A program made the position numbers and the translations under genes. Below the pieces are notes generated by a model, which searched no databases, was not told the origin of the DNA, and saw only the letters and a list, made by a program, of their open reading frames with translations. From Rapidithrix thailandica (GTDB taxonomy: Bacteria; Bacteroidota; Bacteroidia; Cytophagales; Flammeovirgaceae), in assembly GCF_039710355.1 (NCBI RefSeq), contig NZ_JBDKWZ010000006.1, positions 349,488 to 413,487 of the forward strand: 64,000 nucleotides of DNA. Reading direction: 5' to 3'. Positions 55,591-64,000 of the stretch are shown piece by piece; position 1 is the stretch's first letter; each line of letters starts with the position of its first letter.

Positions 55591-58500
55591 TTATTTCTTT
55601 TCTAATCTTGTTTCCCACTGTGCTAACACCTCGGAATTTTTTCCCAAAGGTTTCACTTCTTCCAGAAAGGCCTGGAATGTATTTTTCGCCTTGCCTTTGG
55701 CTTTGTCTGCATAATCGGAAAATACTTCTTCGAACTCTTCAATCCTCTCCTCCAAACGATGTTTCAGAATCGTGATGACTTCATCCCTTACTTTCCGCTT
55801 AGGATAGTTGAAAAACTCCAGGAGTTGTGGCGTCATAGTCAAGTCGTCTTGCAGTTGACGGAGCCCGAATATAACCAGGTTTGCCGGCATATTTTGCATA
55901 TTTTCAAGCAGGTTGATCTTCGGATATACCGCATGAAACTGTTGTGCAAAACTATTTTCTTCAAAGGTACAATTCCGGTGAATGGCTTGGTCATTGGTCA
56001 GCATAAATTCCAATGCATAAGCTTCTCCCAACCCGATATCAATCAACAACCGGTAGAATTCAGGGGTGATATCTCTTTCGTTTCCTTCCTTGTTGCTCCA
56101 TTTCGACCAGTAGTCGTAAACACGGTTCATATGGCCAAAACGCGCCAACATATAAAGGGCCCGGTGTTTCACAGTATCTTCAAACAACCAGATCACTTCG
56201 TCCAGATCACCTGAAATGCGTTTCATCAGTTGCGGCATGAGCTTTTCCTCAATCTCTTTAAAATCACCGGTTTGGAACAGGTAATCATTGATCCAGGAAC
56301 AGGCCATTTCCACTTGTTTTTTAAATGCCTGTTTTTCCTCATCACTCCAGTCGTATATATCGTATAAATGGTCTTTATTTTCCGGTTTAACAGTCCGGCG
56401 GCAAAAGTTGTAAAGCTCATCTTGAAACTGTTGGTTTCTTAACTTGTCAAAGGCTTCGAGCGGTTTGATCTGGTTTGCCGAATGTAAGAACTGGGGCAAC
56501 TTATGCTTATCAATATATTGCAGGGCCTCCTTCATGGCCGCTTTTTCCTTTTTCTCCTCCCTTTGCCAAAGCATGGGTTGGTCTTCGTCCAGTTCGTCCA
56601 TATGCGCACAAGTCTCTATCAATGCCTTGTAATGGTTCAATTCCGCTTCTCCCGGCTTCATCAGCGCCTTTATTGTTTTATGAGTATACACAATTTCCCA
56701 GGCTTTTATCTGACTTGGCAGGATTCCCAGCTTTTCCAAGGTTTCCATATAGTTTCTGACGAGTCGTAAATCAAAATCACGCCCTTCCTTTTTAAAGCAC
56801 TGGAACACCACATGCAAGGTTTTTACCGGAGCCAGCTCAACAAAAAGTTTGAACACCTTTTTTAAAGGCTTTTCAAATACGAATGGTAAGCCCTTTGCTC
56901 CGTATGCCGCTGCTGCCAGAAGAGTGGCAATATGGTCAGAACTCAAGAATAAACTTACTTGCGGAATGCCCAATTCATCGGTCCAGTTTTCATAAAAGAA
57001 CAGGCGATGCAGGCCTGCTTTTGCCTCTTCCTCCGTGCTGGGCTTTGCTTGTTTTTTGGCCGCCTCAAAAATAGCGAGTTCTTCGGGTGTTAAAGAAGCC
57101 GGGCCTCCTTTCATCAGTTTCATGATGATTTCTTTAGGAGGGGGTGTACCTTTAGCGCCAATGCAATAGCTTTTAATAGCTTCCGAAATGGCCTCTATCT
57201 CCGCTTTAGTTTTATCTGACTCGTCACCTTCTCTGCCTAGAATAGACTCAGAGATAACTTCATGTAAAAAGGTTTCCCAAAAGTGCTTGGCAAAGAAGTC
57301 TACCAATATTTTCAAATGCGCATCAGGAGACATGGCCCCTTCACGGTAACAAATATACGCTACCGCCAATAAGTGGGTACCGGAAACGAGCTCCCGGTCT
57401 TTCACCTTGGGCAGTACTGCCAGCATGTCTTCGTCCATTTGGCTACGGCTAAAGTCAATGGCTTCGTCCAGCACCTCTTTCCAAATAGCCGGATTTTGTT
57501 TATACAACAGATAAATCCGTTCCAGGCTTTGGGCCGACAAATACTTGTTGTGAAAGGAATCCATCAAGGAATTAATTTCCTCTATCAGCATCCTTTCATC
57601 CTCAATGGCATACCTTGCTTGAAAAGCTTCCAGCGTGCATAGCTTATAAGTATTGACAATCAAGTCTAGCGTATAGTTATCAAAAACCTTTTTCCCATTC
57701 AAATGATAGAATACATCGACAATACGCATAGCGATATCGACCCCACTAACCTCGTTCCCATTGATGTTAATACCACCCCCTCTAACATTATCCCCATTAA
57801 TATTAAGTTTAAGAGTGAAAAATTCGTCATCGGCAACCTCGTGATATTCGTCAAAAAAATAAGGAAGAACCTCATCTATATCAGCCCCGCTAAATTCCAG
57901 CCGGGGTAGAATTTTCAAGTTCCGTTTATAGGCAAGTGACTCTATTGATTGGGGAGGAATATCGTTCAATACCTCCGGGTTTTTGCCCTCCCGTACATAG
58001 TCCCAAATGGCTTCTCCATTATCGAAACCATTGATAAAAAAATCTTTGTTTATAGCTTCCTCCCCATTGAAGTCCTCCTCATCATAATAATACGGATTCT
58101 CCTCGTCTTTCTGAGAGCGAAGTTTCGATTCGGGCACTTCTTCCAAAATCTTATTTACCTGCTTGATAAGCCCGAAAATTTCGTTCTCATAGGTATCTGA
58201 GATCAAAATCTCTTGCTCTGACAAAGGTGGGAATACCTTCTGAAAGAATTTTTCTACCATATGCAGGCCTTCGTCATCTTCCTTCTCAACCGGATATTTT
58301 TTCACATGGTTGAGATACTCTTCACAGAAATATGGATACTCCTCCGGGTGTTGTTTGAAGTGCTCGTACAGGTAGTATAGCTGATCACCGGCATCTGTTA
58401 CGTATGGATAACTGGTACAAATTGTCTGAATCAACTCTAAATTATAACAATGAGCAATGGCCTTGAGTATAGGCCGGCTAAAACCGTGTTCATCAGCCAA

Positions 58501-59064
58501 CCCGGACAAATAGTCAAAGGCATAGATGGCATGTTCAGTGTCCCAATTGGGGAAGATGTACAAACCGATCAGATAAGCATACTCCACATCGGTAAGGGCC
58601 AAAGTGTAAAGGATATCCAAGCCGAATAACTGGCGGCACTTTTCAATCCATAAGTCTTCGGTCTCATTTTTAGCAAGGGCATAGGCAACGATCTCTTGCG
58701 CGATTTCCACGACCAAATCTTTCAGTTCGGGGTGTTCCAATGCCGCCACAAAAACCAAGATTTCTATTACCAAAGGATCCTTTTGCCAGGATGCTTCCTT
58801 AGAACTTGTAAAAATTTTCGCACCTTCTCCTTTTATCAATGCACGGATTGCCAATGCACGGACTACTTTCTCTGGCTGCACAGCATCCGAAAAAGTGAAT
58901 GGTCGCCTCTCTCCATTTTCTTCCGTGCAGAAGAAAACGTTGTAATTATGAAGGTCTATTTGTGGTTGGTCGTTTTTAAACCGGGTTAAAAAGGCCTCCA
59001 AGGCTTTTTGTAAGGAATCTTTGCTTTTTAAATCGACTGCGATTAACGATTGAATGTTTTTCAT
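55591..59064 (-). CDS. Giant hypothetical protein, paralogue of the 1319-aa protein
   Basis: The 1157-aa protein is cytoplasmic, acidic and mostly helical. It shares with the plus-strand giant the blocks YAYLIGLYIFPNWDTEHAIY, FVELAPVKTLHVVFQCFK and VDVFYHLNGKKVFDNYTLDL (versus VVFRLNGRDPFASSAEALIV). It lacks the C-terminal DUF3859-like domain. A glycine-asparagine insertion (LNINGDNVRGGGININGNE) is found only here. A 161-bp element lies 83 bp upstream of its start. The function is unknown. Confidence 0.9.
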   Translation of the reverse strand: MKNIQSLIAVDLKSKDSLQKALEAFLTRFKNDQPQIDLHNYNVFFCTEENGERRPFTFSDAVQPEKVVRALAIRALIKGEGAKIFTSSKEASWQKDPLVIEILVFVAALEHPELKDLVVEIAQEIVAYALAKNETEDLWIEKCRQLFGLDILYTLALTDVEYAYLIGLYIFPNWDTEHAIYAFDYLSGLADEHGFSRPILKAIAHCYNLELIQTICTSYPYVTDAGDQLYYLYEHFKQHPEEYPYFCEEYLNHVKKYPVEKEDDEGLHMVEKFFQKVFPPLSEQEILISDTYENEIFGLIKQVNKILEEVPESKLRSQKDEENPYYYDEEDFNGEEAINKDFFINGFDNGEAIWDYVREGKNPEVLNDIPPQSIESLAYKRNLKILPRLEFSGADIDEVLPYFFDEYHEVADDEFFTLKLNINGDNVRGGGININGNEVSGVDIAMRIVDVFYHLNGKKVFDNYTLDLIVNTYKLCTLEAFQARYAIEDERMLIEEINSLMDSFHNKYLSAQSLERIYLLYKQNPAIWKEVLDEAIDFSRSQMDEDMLAVLPKVKDRELVSGTHLLAVAYICYREGAMSPDAHLKILVDFFAKHFWETFLHEVISESILGREGDESDKTKAEIEAISEAIKSYCIGAKGTPPPKEIIMKLMKGGPASLTPEELAIFEAAKKQAKPSTEEEAKAGLHRLFFYENWTDELGIPQVSLFLSSDHIATLLAAAAYGAKGLPFVFEKPLKKVFKLFVELAPVKTLHVVFQCFKKEGRDFDLRLVRNYMETLEKLGILPSQIKAWEIVYTHKTIKALMKPGEAELNHYKALIETCAHMDELDEDQPMLWQREEKKEKAAMKEALQYIDKHKLPQFLHSANQIKPLEAFDKLRNQQFQDELYNFCRRTVKPENKDHLYDIYDWSDEEKQAFKKQVEMACSWINDYLFQTGDFKEIEEKLMPQLMKRISGDLDEVIWLFEDTVKHRALYMLARFGHMNRVYDYWSKWSNKEGNERDITPEFYRLLIDIGLGEAYALEFMLTNDQAIHRNCTFEENSFAQQFHAVYPKINLLENMQNMPANLVIFGLRQLQDDLTMTPQLLEFFNYPKRKVRDEVITILKHRLEERIEEFEEVFSDYADKAKGKAKNTFQAFLEEVKPLGKNSEVLAQWETRLEKK

Positions 59065-59146
59065 TATTGGTTTTAGTGTTTCGTCCTATCACGGAGGCTT
59101 CCGTTCTTACCAGAGGACTCAGTTGTAAAATAGATAGTTTAACAAA

Positions 59147-59307
59147 GAAGTGAATTAACCTTTTTCTTTTTCCTAAAAAATGTTTCGAAAACGCCTCCTC
59201 TGTGTTATTTTTTGCAACAATAGCTTTGGCTATTCTTTTCAAAAAGTGCCTTGATGAGCCGATTTTGATTCCATCTTCGGTCAAAAACTATACATGTAAA
59301 CCACTTC
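59147..59307 (-). mobile_element. 161-bp MITE-like element, copy C
   Basis: It reads on the plus strand as GAAGTGAATTAAC ... TGTAAACCACTTC, the reverse orientation of copy A. AAA direct repeats flank it (59144-59146, 59308-59310), but they lie in A-rich sequence and are less telling than the other two. It is 83 bp upstream of the 1157-aa gene and may carry or displace its promoter. Confidence 0.86.
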
Positions 59308-59616
59308 AAATGATTTATTTTTCTAACAATCACCTATTTATGAATTTACTTTTTTTAATCTATGATATGAATCGTTGAAAATAGGATGATACCTGGGCGG
59401 CAAATATACTAAAGCCTATTTGAAATATGGAAACGCTCATGGTTGTATCAGAAAATCACCAACATACCGGATGTAAGGTTTAAATTTATATATGCCCACT
59501 CTACACCTATTTTACGAGGTGTAAAACGAAGTAACGGAACAGTCTACACGTAGCCCAGGAAGTCATCCCTTTTCAATTCCCTCTTACTTAAGAGTTTTGC
59601 TCAAAAAAAGAGAGAA
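59308..59616. other. Non-coding gap
   Basis: No gene was recognised in this AT-rich stretch between the element and the next gene. Confidence 0.5.
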
Positions 59617-60396
59617 TTATCTTTTTCCCAACACAAACTCTTGGTCCACCATTTTGATGATTTGAGGCGTACTGTCAGGATAATTTCCGGTATGCCCAAA
59701 TTCAATACCATACTGTTCTTTCAAAGCTTCAATTTTCATTTCGAGGCGCGGTAGTTGAATCACTTGTTTGGGTTGGAGTCCTAGCCCCTGGCGCCCATTG
59801 GAAAAAAACAACATCAGGTTTATCCGGTCATGGTATTTTTTCTCCAAATAATAAAGTACACGGATGTTTTCAGCATCTGCTATGAGGCCTAACTCCTCTA
59901 AAAAAGCGTTTTTTACTCCCTCCCCAATATGGCAATCCATCCTGAGTGCGAGGGTCTCGGCATTGTTTTTCCGGATTGAGGAGCCTACTATTCGCAAGAA
60001 GTCTTTAGTTGGCCAAGCCATTTTTTCTTTGGGGGAAAATAACCTGATTAACCGGGGAGCTTCAAAGACATGTTTATCAACCAACACGACCGCTTCCTTT
60101 TTAAGTAAAGTTTCCACTTTTACCATAAATTCAAAATCGTAATCAAACAGGTGGTGACTCCCTGTGCCGATTTGTAAACGGTTTCCCTCCATCCGAATGA
60201 ATAAATAGCTCTCTTTGTATTGTTGAGTCAATCGCTCCAAGTTTTTAATCAAATGCCCCGGATTTTCGCAGATGATATACGCCACCAATTCCGCAGGGTT
60301 ATCCGCATGCCCACCGAGGCCCTTACGATATTGAAAATACTCAAATTCGTATAATCCGGAAGGAAATTCAAAATACCAATAAACGCCTAATACCAT
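59617..60396 (-). CDS. Hypothetical protein, 259 aa
   Basis: This cytoplasmic protein starts with the aromatic-rich segment GVYWYFEFPSGLYEFEYFQY. Later segments include SYLFIRMEGNRLQIGTGSHH, ETLALRMDCHIGEGVKNAFL and LMLFFSNGRQGLGLQPKQVI. No family was recognised. It lies on the same strand as, and 550 bp upstream of, the 1157-aa giant, so a link is possible but not shown. Confidence 0.8.
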   Translation of the reverse strand: MVLGVYWYFEFPSGLYEFEYFQYRKGLGGHADNPAELVAYIICENPGHLIKNLERLTQQYKESYLFIRMEGNRLQIGTGSHHLFDYDFEFMVKVETLLKKEAVVLVDKHVFEAPRLIRLFSPKEKMAWPTKDFLRIVGSSIRKNNAETLALRMDCHIGEGVKNAFLEELGLIADAENIRVLYYLEKKYHDRINLMLFFSNGRQGLGLQPKQVIQLPRLEMKIEALKEQYGIEFGHTGNYPDSTPQIIKMVDQEFVLGKR

Positions 60397-60846
60397 TGAT
60401 TTTTATTTTAGCCTGCAAACAAACGTTCCATAAATACTTCCCCGAAGTCATCGCGGTTTTCTTCACGTTGACATCAGCAAACAAGTAAGAGTACGGCATA
60501 AATATCGGTATTCCTATTGAAAAGTCCATTTCTGTTTCTTGCCCGACCGAAGTCTTTGTACTGAAATGATATAAAGTTCCCTGCCAAAAGTTAATAAATC
60601 TTAAGTTTTGGGTATAAGCCAGGATGAAGGCAGAGGCAATTGGGCGTTACGATTGCTACGTAGTATATTGTAGAAAGCGAGTTTAATCTTATAAAGTAAA
60701 ATTGAAAATGAAAAACTGTTTTTTGTGAAGTTACTCACTTAACTACCATTGCGGTATCATTACGCGCACTGCATGGAAGGGAATCCGGAAATGCTATGTA
60801 TTAAACATCTTAAAAGTACACTCTTGATTTTAAAACCAAATAACGT
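60397..60846. other. Divergent intergenic region
   Basis: It separates the 259-aa gene (minus) from the trypsin-like gene (plus). No repeat, RNA or operator was recognised. Confidence 0.5.
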
Positions 60847-63498
60847 ATGAAAGACTTTTCAAAAGTTCTGTCCATTAAAAACCGCGTTGAATCTTCCATG
60901 CTCCAAATGGATGGCGTTCATGGGATCAGCATAGGAGAAGAGAAAATTGATGGGAAGGGAACCGGTAATTTTGCCATTTACTTGCATGTACATCCCCATA
61001 TGAAAGGCTTGGTCAACCTGCCTAATGAGGTAGATAATGTAAAGGTGATCATCAGTTATGAAGAACAACTTGGCCCACTCACAAAGGTAGGTTTTGAGCT
61101 TGGAGGGAGTGAGGATACTTCAAAATACCGCCCATTACGGGGAGGCTGCCAACTTCAAATAAAAACAGGTTTAACTGAACACTTTGGCACCTTAGGTTGC
61201 TTGGTTCGTGATAATAAAAACGGTGGAAAAGTAATCGCTCTTAGTAATCAACATGTGATTCGAAATGAAGGGCAGAAAGTAGGACAACCCAAGGTTTGTT
61301 GTGGTGATGAAATCGGAAGCACCATCCGTTCGGTCCTTTCTGCCAATGTGGATGGGGCTGTATGCTCTATTGGCAACACCAGTTATGAAGCTACCATTAT
61401 CAAAATAGGTAAGGTGAACGGAAGCTATACGGTAACTCCAACCGATATTCTTGGAGGCGGGTACCCTGTAAAAAAATACGGCCGAACCACAAAGCTCTCC
61501 AGCGGTCGGATTACACGGCTCAATTTCTCCGGTACACGTAATGATAATTGGAATTTTACTAACCAACTTTATATTGACGGTCAGTTCGCGGACTCCGGGG
61601 ATTCGGGCTCTGCCATTGTGGACGATAATGGTAACGTTGTAGGACTGCTTTGGGGTACTGGCAAGAACAAACAATTTGCTAGTGGTTCCCCAATAGCACA
61701 GGTCATGTCCGAACTGAATATCAGCGTACTTACTGCCAGTGAGGCGCCAGCTTTACCAGAAGAGGAACGCTTTGTACTCAATCAAACAGAATTGCTTAAA
61801 AAGTTAGAACAAGAAACATTAAAACACCCTCTAGCTGCTTACATTTATAACCTGGTTACCCTTCACCGTAGTGAAGTTACCCAGCTCATCAATCAAAATA
61901 AAAAAGTGGCTACCGTTTGGCACCGAAACAATGGCCCTATGATTTTAAATCAAGCCATCAAGTTCGTTCAAACGCGAGAGGTTGTCTTTTCTGATCTGAT
62001 TACCGAACAGGGAGGCCGGGAAAGCATTATCAATATCTCCAATAGCCTGCAAGAGTTTGGCTCGGAAGAATTAAGAGTGGCGATTCAAAAGATGGAGCCG
62101 TATGTTTATGGCTTCATGGAAATGACATATAGCGAAATATTGGAAGAACTAAAGGCCAAAACCGACTTTGGCAATATACCGCAACCAATACCCTTGAGCA
62201 AAATAACCGCTCCGGAATCCGGTGAGGCGGTAATCAATGAAGCTTCTTTAAACTACCTCTCCCATAAGTTCTTTTTAGCCAATAAAGAGTATTTCAATTT
62301 GGAACAGGTAGTGCCCTTGACCATTGCCGGGGAGGACTACCAATACTTGATTGAATTAAAAGTGGATAAGGCTCCTTCTATTGAGCTGTCTCCTAAGACC
62401 ACGGAGAAAATTTGTGAGTTGGGTTTAAACAAGCTGGGTTTGCCTTTGGAACAAAGAGCAAAAATGCTTGAACAAATGGATTTCACGGCTCCGGAAAATA
62501 ATTTAAATGCTTGTTTGAACAACGCTGATTTTACTATTTACGATTATGCCGGGGAGAAGAAAGGAAAGGAAATCGGCCGTTTAAAAATTGATATTGAAGT
62601 ATTGGGCGCATTGGGAGCGACTGCAAACAGCCTGCATCTTTTGCCTATTGACGGGAAAGTAAAAGCAAATGGTAATACAGATGCCCTTGCGACTTTACTT
62701 TTAAAAGTACTTTTAGGAGCTATTGAAGACCGTTTTAGTGATTATCCGTTACCTCATTTGGACTTGTTTCTCGGCTTTGGGGCCGGTATTGAAGGGGCTG
62801 AAATCAAGGCAAAAGAAGTCAAAGCCAAAATCGCATTGGACTACAATGTAACTTCCAGCGGGATTTCGATGGATCGTTTGGTGAGTCCTCTCGAAGAGGG
62901 AACAGATGCCCGTGTAAGCCTGGCCGTTCCCCAAAGTGCATTGAATTTTGTCGGGCAACACATCATTGACTTGCCTAATTTTAAGAAAACGGAAGAAGCC
63001 AGTGGTGCCGGGTTTGGTGTTCGAGTGGGAGTATTTGCCGGAGTGGATCAACCAAGTATCCACATTGGCGATGACTTTGCAACTGCCTCCACACAACTGG
63101 GAGCAAAAGCTTCGGTAGGAGTGCAAGTATTTGGGCAGTGGTTGGATATTGCTTTGACCCCGGGTTTGGTCACACTTAATTTAATGGTCCAATTAAAAAC
63201 GGCCAATGACGGCAAAACCATTGTCATTAAATTCATTCCGAATTTTGATTCGATCACCATTGACTGGGGACTAAAATTGCCCTTCCCATTTAGTTTGGCC
63301 ACTTCCGCGATCCAAGGTATTCTTGCCAAAATGTTAGTGGCTATCGTCAAAACTTTCTCCTCGGAGTTTGCCGGAATTGAGATCCCTTTGTATACCCTGA
63401 ATGATTCCTATGAGACCTTGAATGCCGATTTCAATGTAAAATTCGATTCGTTCGGTTTCCGGAACAAGAAGGCAATTGCGAAAGTAGCAGCGAGTTAA
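60847..63498 (+). CDS. Trypsin-like serine protease with a large unrecognised C-terminal region
   Basis: The 883-aa protein has no signal peptide. Residues 1-90 (MDGVHGISIGEEKIDGKGTG, NFAIYLHVHPHMKG) resemble the N-terminal module preceding cytoplasmic trypsin-like domains. Residues 98-290 carry the triad H136 (ALSNQHVI), D169 (VDGAVCSI) and S253 (ADSGDSGSAIVDD). Next comes HRSEVTQLINQNKKVATVWH, seen with such proteases. The C-terminal 300 residues are beta-rich and amphipathic (VTLNLMVQLKTANDGKTIVI, GIEIPLYTLNDSYETLNADF), perhaps a lipid-binding fold (inference). A terminator follows. The target and role are unknown. Confidence 0.88.
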   Translation: MKDFSKVLSIKNRVESSMLQMDGVHGISIGEEKIDGKGTGNFAIYLHVHPHMKGLVNLPNEVDNVKVIISYEEQLGPLTKVGFELGGSEDTSKYRPLRGGCQLQIKTGLTEHFGTLGCLVRDNKNGGKVIALSNQHVIRNEGQKVGQPKVCCGDEIGSTIRSVLSANVDGAVCSIGNTSYEATIIKIGKVNGSYTVTPTDILGGGYPVKKYGRTTKLSSGRITRLNFSGTRNDNWNFTNQLYIDGQFADSGDSGSAIVDDNGNVVGLLWGTGKNKQFASGSPIAQVMSELNISVLTASEAPALPEEERFVLNQTELLKKLEQETLKHPLAAYIYNLVTLHRSEVTQLINQNKKVATVWHRNNGPMILNQAIKFVQTREVVFSDLITEQGGRESIINISNSLQEFGSEELRVAIQKMEPYVYGFMEMTYSEILEELKAKTDFGNIPQPIPLSKITAPESGEAVINEASLNYLSHKFFLANKEYFNLEQVVPLTIAGEDYQYLIELKVDKAPSIELSPKTTEKICELGLNKLGLPLEQRAKMLEQMDFTAPENNLNACLNNADFTIYDYAGEKKGKEIGRLKIDIEVLGALGATANSLHLLPIDGKVKANGNTDALATLLLKVLLGAIEDRFSDYPLPHLDLFLGFGAGIEGAEIKAKEVKAKIALDYNVTSSGISMDRLVSPLEEGTDARVSLAVPQSALNFVGQHIIDLPNFKKTEEASGAGFGVRVGVFAGVDQPSIHIGDDFATASTQLGAKASVGVQVFGQWLDIALTPGLVTLNLMVQLKTANDGKTIVIKFIPNFDSITIDWGLKLPFPFSLATSAIQGILAKMLVAIVKTFSSEFAGIEIPLYTLNDSYETLNADFNVKFDSFGFRNKKAIAKVAAS

Positions 63499-63530
63499 AA
63501 TTTACGGTATCTCTGAGATAATTTCTCATA

Positions 63531-63568
63531 AAAAAGGACTAAAAGCCCAAGAGCTTTTAGTCCTTTTA
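63531..63568 (+). terminator. Terminator after the trypsin-like gene
   Basis: AAAAGGACTAAAAGC-CCAAGA-GCTTTTAGTCCTTTT ends in a T tract, 33 bp after the stop codon. Confidence 0.93.
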
Positions 63569-63676
63569 TCTTGATCAGTTTTCTTAAAATAGAGTTCTTT
63601 CTTGGGAATAAGTTTGTCGTCATAACAAAAGAATAAAGTGTGAGATTCATATACATCCTTTCAATTTAACATACCT

Positions 63677-63726
63677 AAAAAGAACCAATCCTGAGGCTTT
63701 ATAAAGCCTCAGGATTGGTTCTTTTT
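63677..63726 (-). terminator. Terminator overlapping the transposase stop codon
   Basis: AAAAAGAACCAATCCTGAGG pairs perfectly with its complement around TTTATAAA. One arm encodes the last codons of the transposase and the loop holds its TAA. On the minus strand it ends in TTTTT. Confidence 0.88.
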
Positions 63727-64000
63727 ATCAACTTCCTCAAAGCCAGGTTTGACATATAATTTTGTTCTTGGATACGCTCGACACGTTCATCATACATGGC
63801 ACCAATTTCTTCCCAAAAAGGAGTTATAGTACTAAGTTCACAAACTCTTTCCATGGGAGTTTTGCCATTCAAAGAGCTATGGGGTCTATACCAATTATAA
63901 TGAAATTGCCATTGCTCTAAGTTTTCAGAGAGATTTGGATTTTGTAGGTCTTCTATAGCATAGAATTCCTGTAGGCTTGTTTTTTGGACACGTTCCACCT
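63699..64000 (-). CDS. IS481-family transposase, C-terminal part (runs off the window)
   Basis: The readable 100 codons (VERVQKTSLQEFYAIEDLQN, EQWQFHYNWYRPHSSLNGKT, PMERVCELS) are the end of a DDE integrase-core transposase. They include the W-x-x-x-YNWxRPHSSL signature that contains the region of the catalytic Glu. The frame continues past 64000, so the start is outside the window. The terminal inverted repeat of the insertion sequence should lie near the hairpin. Confidence 0.9.
   Translation of the reverse strand, partial: VERVQKTSLQEFYAIEDLQNPNLSENLEQWQFHYNWYRPHSSLNGKTPMERVCELSTITPFWEEIGAMYDERVERIQEQNYMSNLALRKLIKRTNPEAL

Noticed and set aside
55759..56214. 151-codon plus-strand frame inside the 1157-aa gene
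   Set aside because: It is antisense to a long coding frame and has no start signal or motif.
58976..59284. 102-codon frame over copy C of the 161-bp element (and the similar 67-codon frame at 49319-49522)
   Set aside because: The shared reading frame follows from element similarity; the ends lie in unrelated flanking sequence and copy A has no start in this frame.

Overview
The window looks like a chromosomal stretch from a free-living Bacteroidota (Cytophagia-like) genome of moderate GC content. Supporting signs are a TonB-dependent receptor with a carboxypeptidase-regulatory N-terminus, a TPR sensor kinase paired with a LytTR response regulator, a secreted SBBP/Calx-beta protein with the GCDS-type motif common in this phylum, a DUF6660 protein, and promoters resembling the TAnnTTTG -7 element. 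No rRNA, tRNA or CRISPR array was recognised.

Layout. 1-5 kb: the 5' part of a secreted beta-propeller-repeat protein, then a two-component pair. 5.6-8.8 kb: a four-gene membrane operon (DUF4198, DUF3325-like, DUF3649-like, PepSY-TM), probably metal or iron related, with a perfect 15-bp palindrome upstream. 9.4-12 kb: a LysM lipoprotein and two unrecognised proteins. 12.4-16 kb: a FadD-like acyl-CoA ligase, a sirtuin and a DUF2310 zinc-ribbon protein. 16-17.4 kb: decayed DNA holding Rhs and metallophosphoesterase remnants. 17.4-25 kb: small metabolic genes, a Crp/Fnr regulator with two identical FNR-type boxes, and a TetR gene flanked by two operators next to a truncated DsrE-like gene. 25.9-29.9 kb and 55.6-59.1 kb: two giant paralogous proteins of unknown function (1319 and 1157 aa). 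33-43 kb: a TonB receptor with DUF6660, KatG, an LRR protein, a cyclase-family lipoprotein with four tandem copies of a gene 3' end beside it, an AraC regulator and a Bcr/CflA-type exporter. 44-56 kb: mixed accessory genes, several broken. 59-64 kb: an unrecognised protein, an 883-aa trypsin-like protein, and the end of an IS481-type transposase.

The strongest novelty is a 161-bp non-autonomous element present three times (5068-5228, 49385-49545, 59147-59307). Each copy has imperfect 13-bp terminal inverted repeats and is flanked by a different perfect 3-bp direct repeat. One copy splits an open reading frame, and removing it with one target copy restores the frame exactly. The other two lie less than 100 bp upstream of start codons. 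Other signals worth attention are the tandem 3'-end cassettes beside the cyclase gene, two promoters with a perfect TTGAT-N4-ATCAA box at identical spacing, further inverted-repeat elements, and a large number of recent pseudogenes (insertion, frameshift, truncation).

Regulation readable from sequence includes the FNR-type boxes, TetR operators, a palindrome in front of the PepSY operon, and hairpin terminators after most of the larger transcription units. All functional assignments come from motif recognition by eye; no database search was run.
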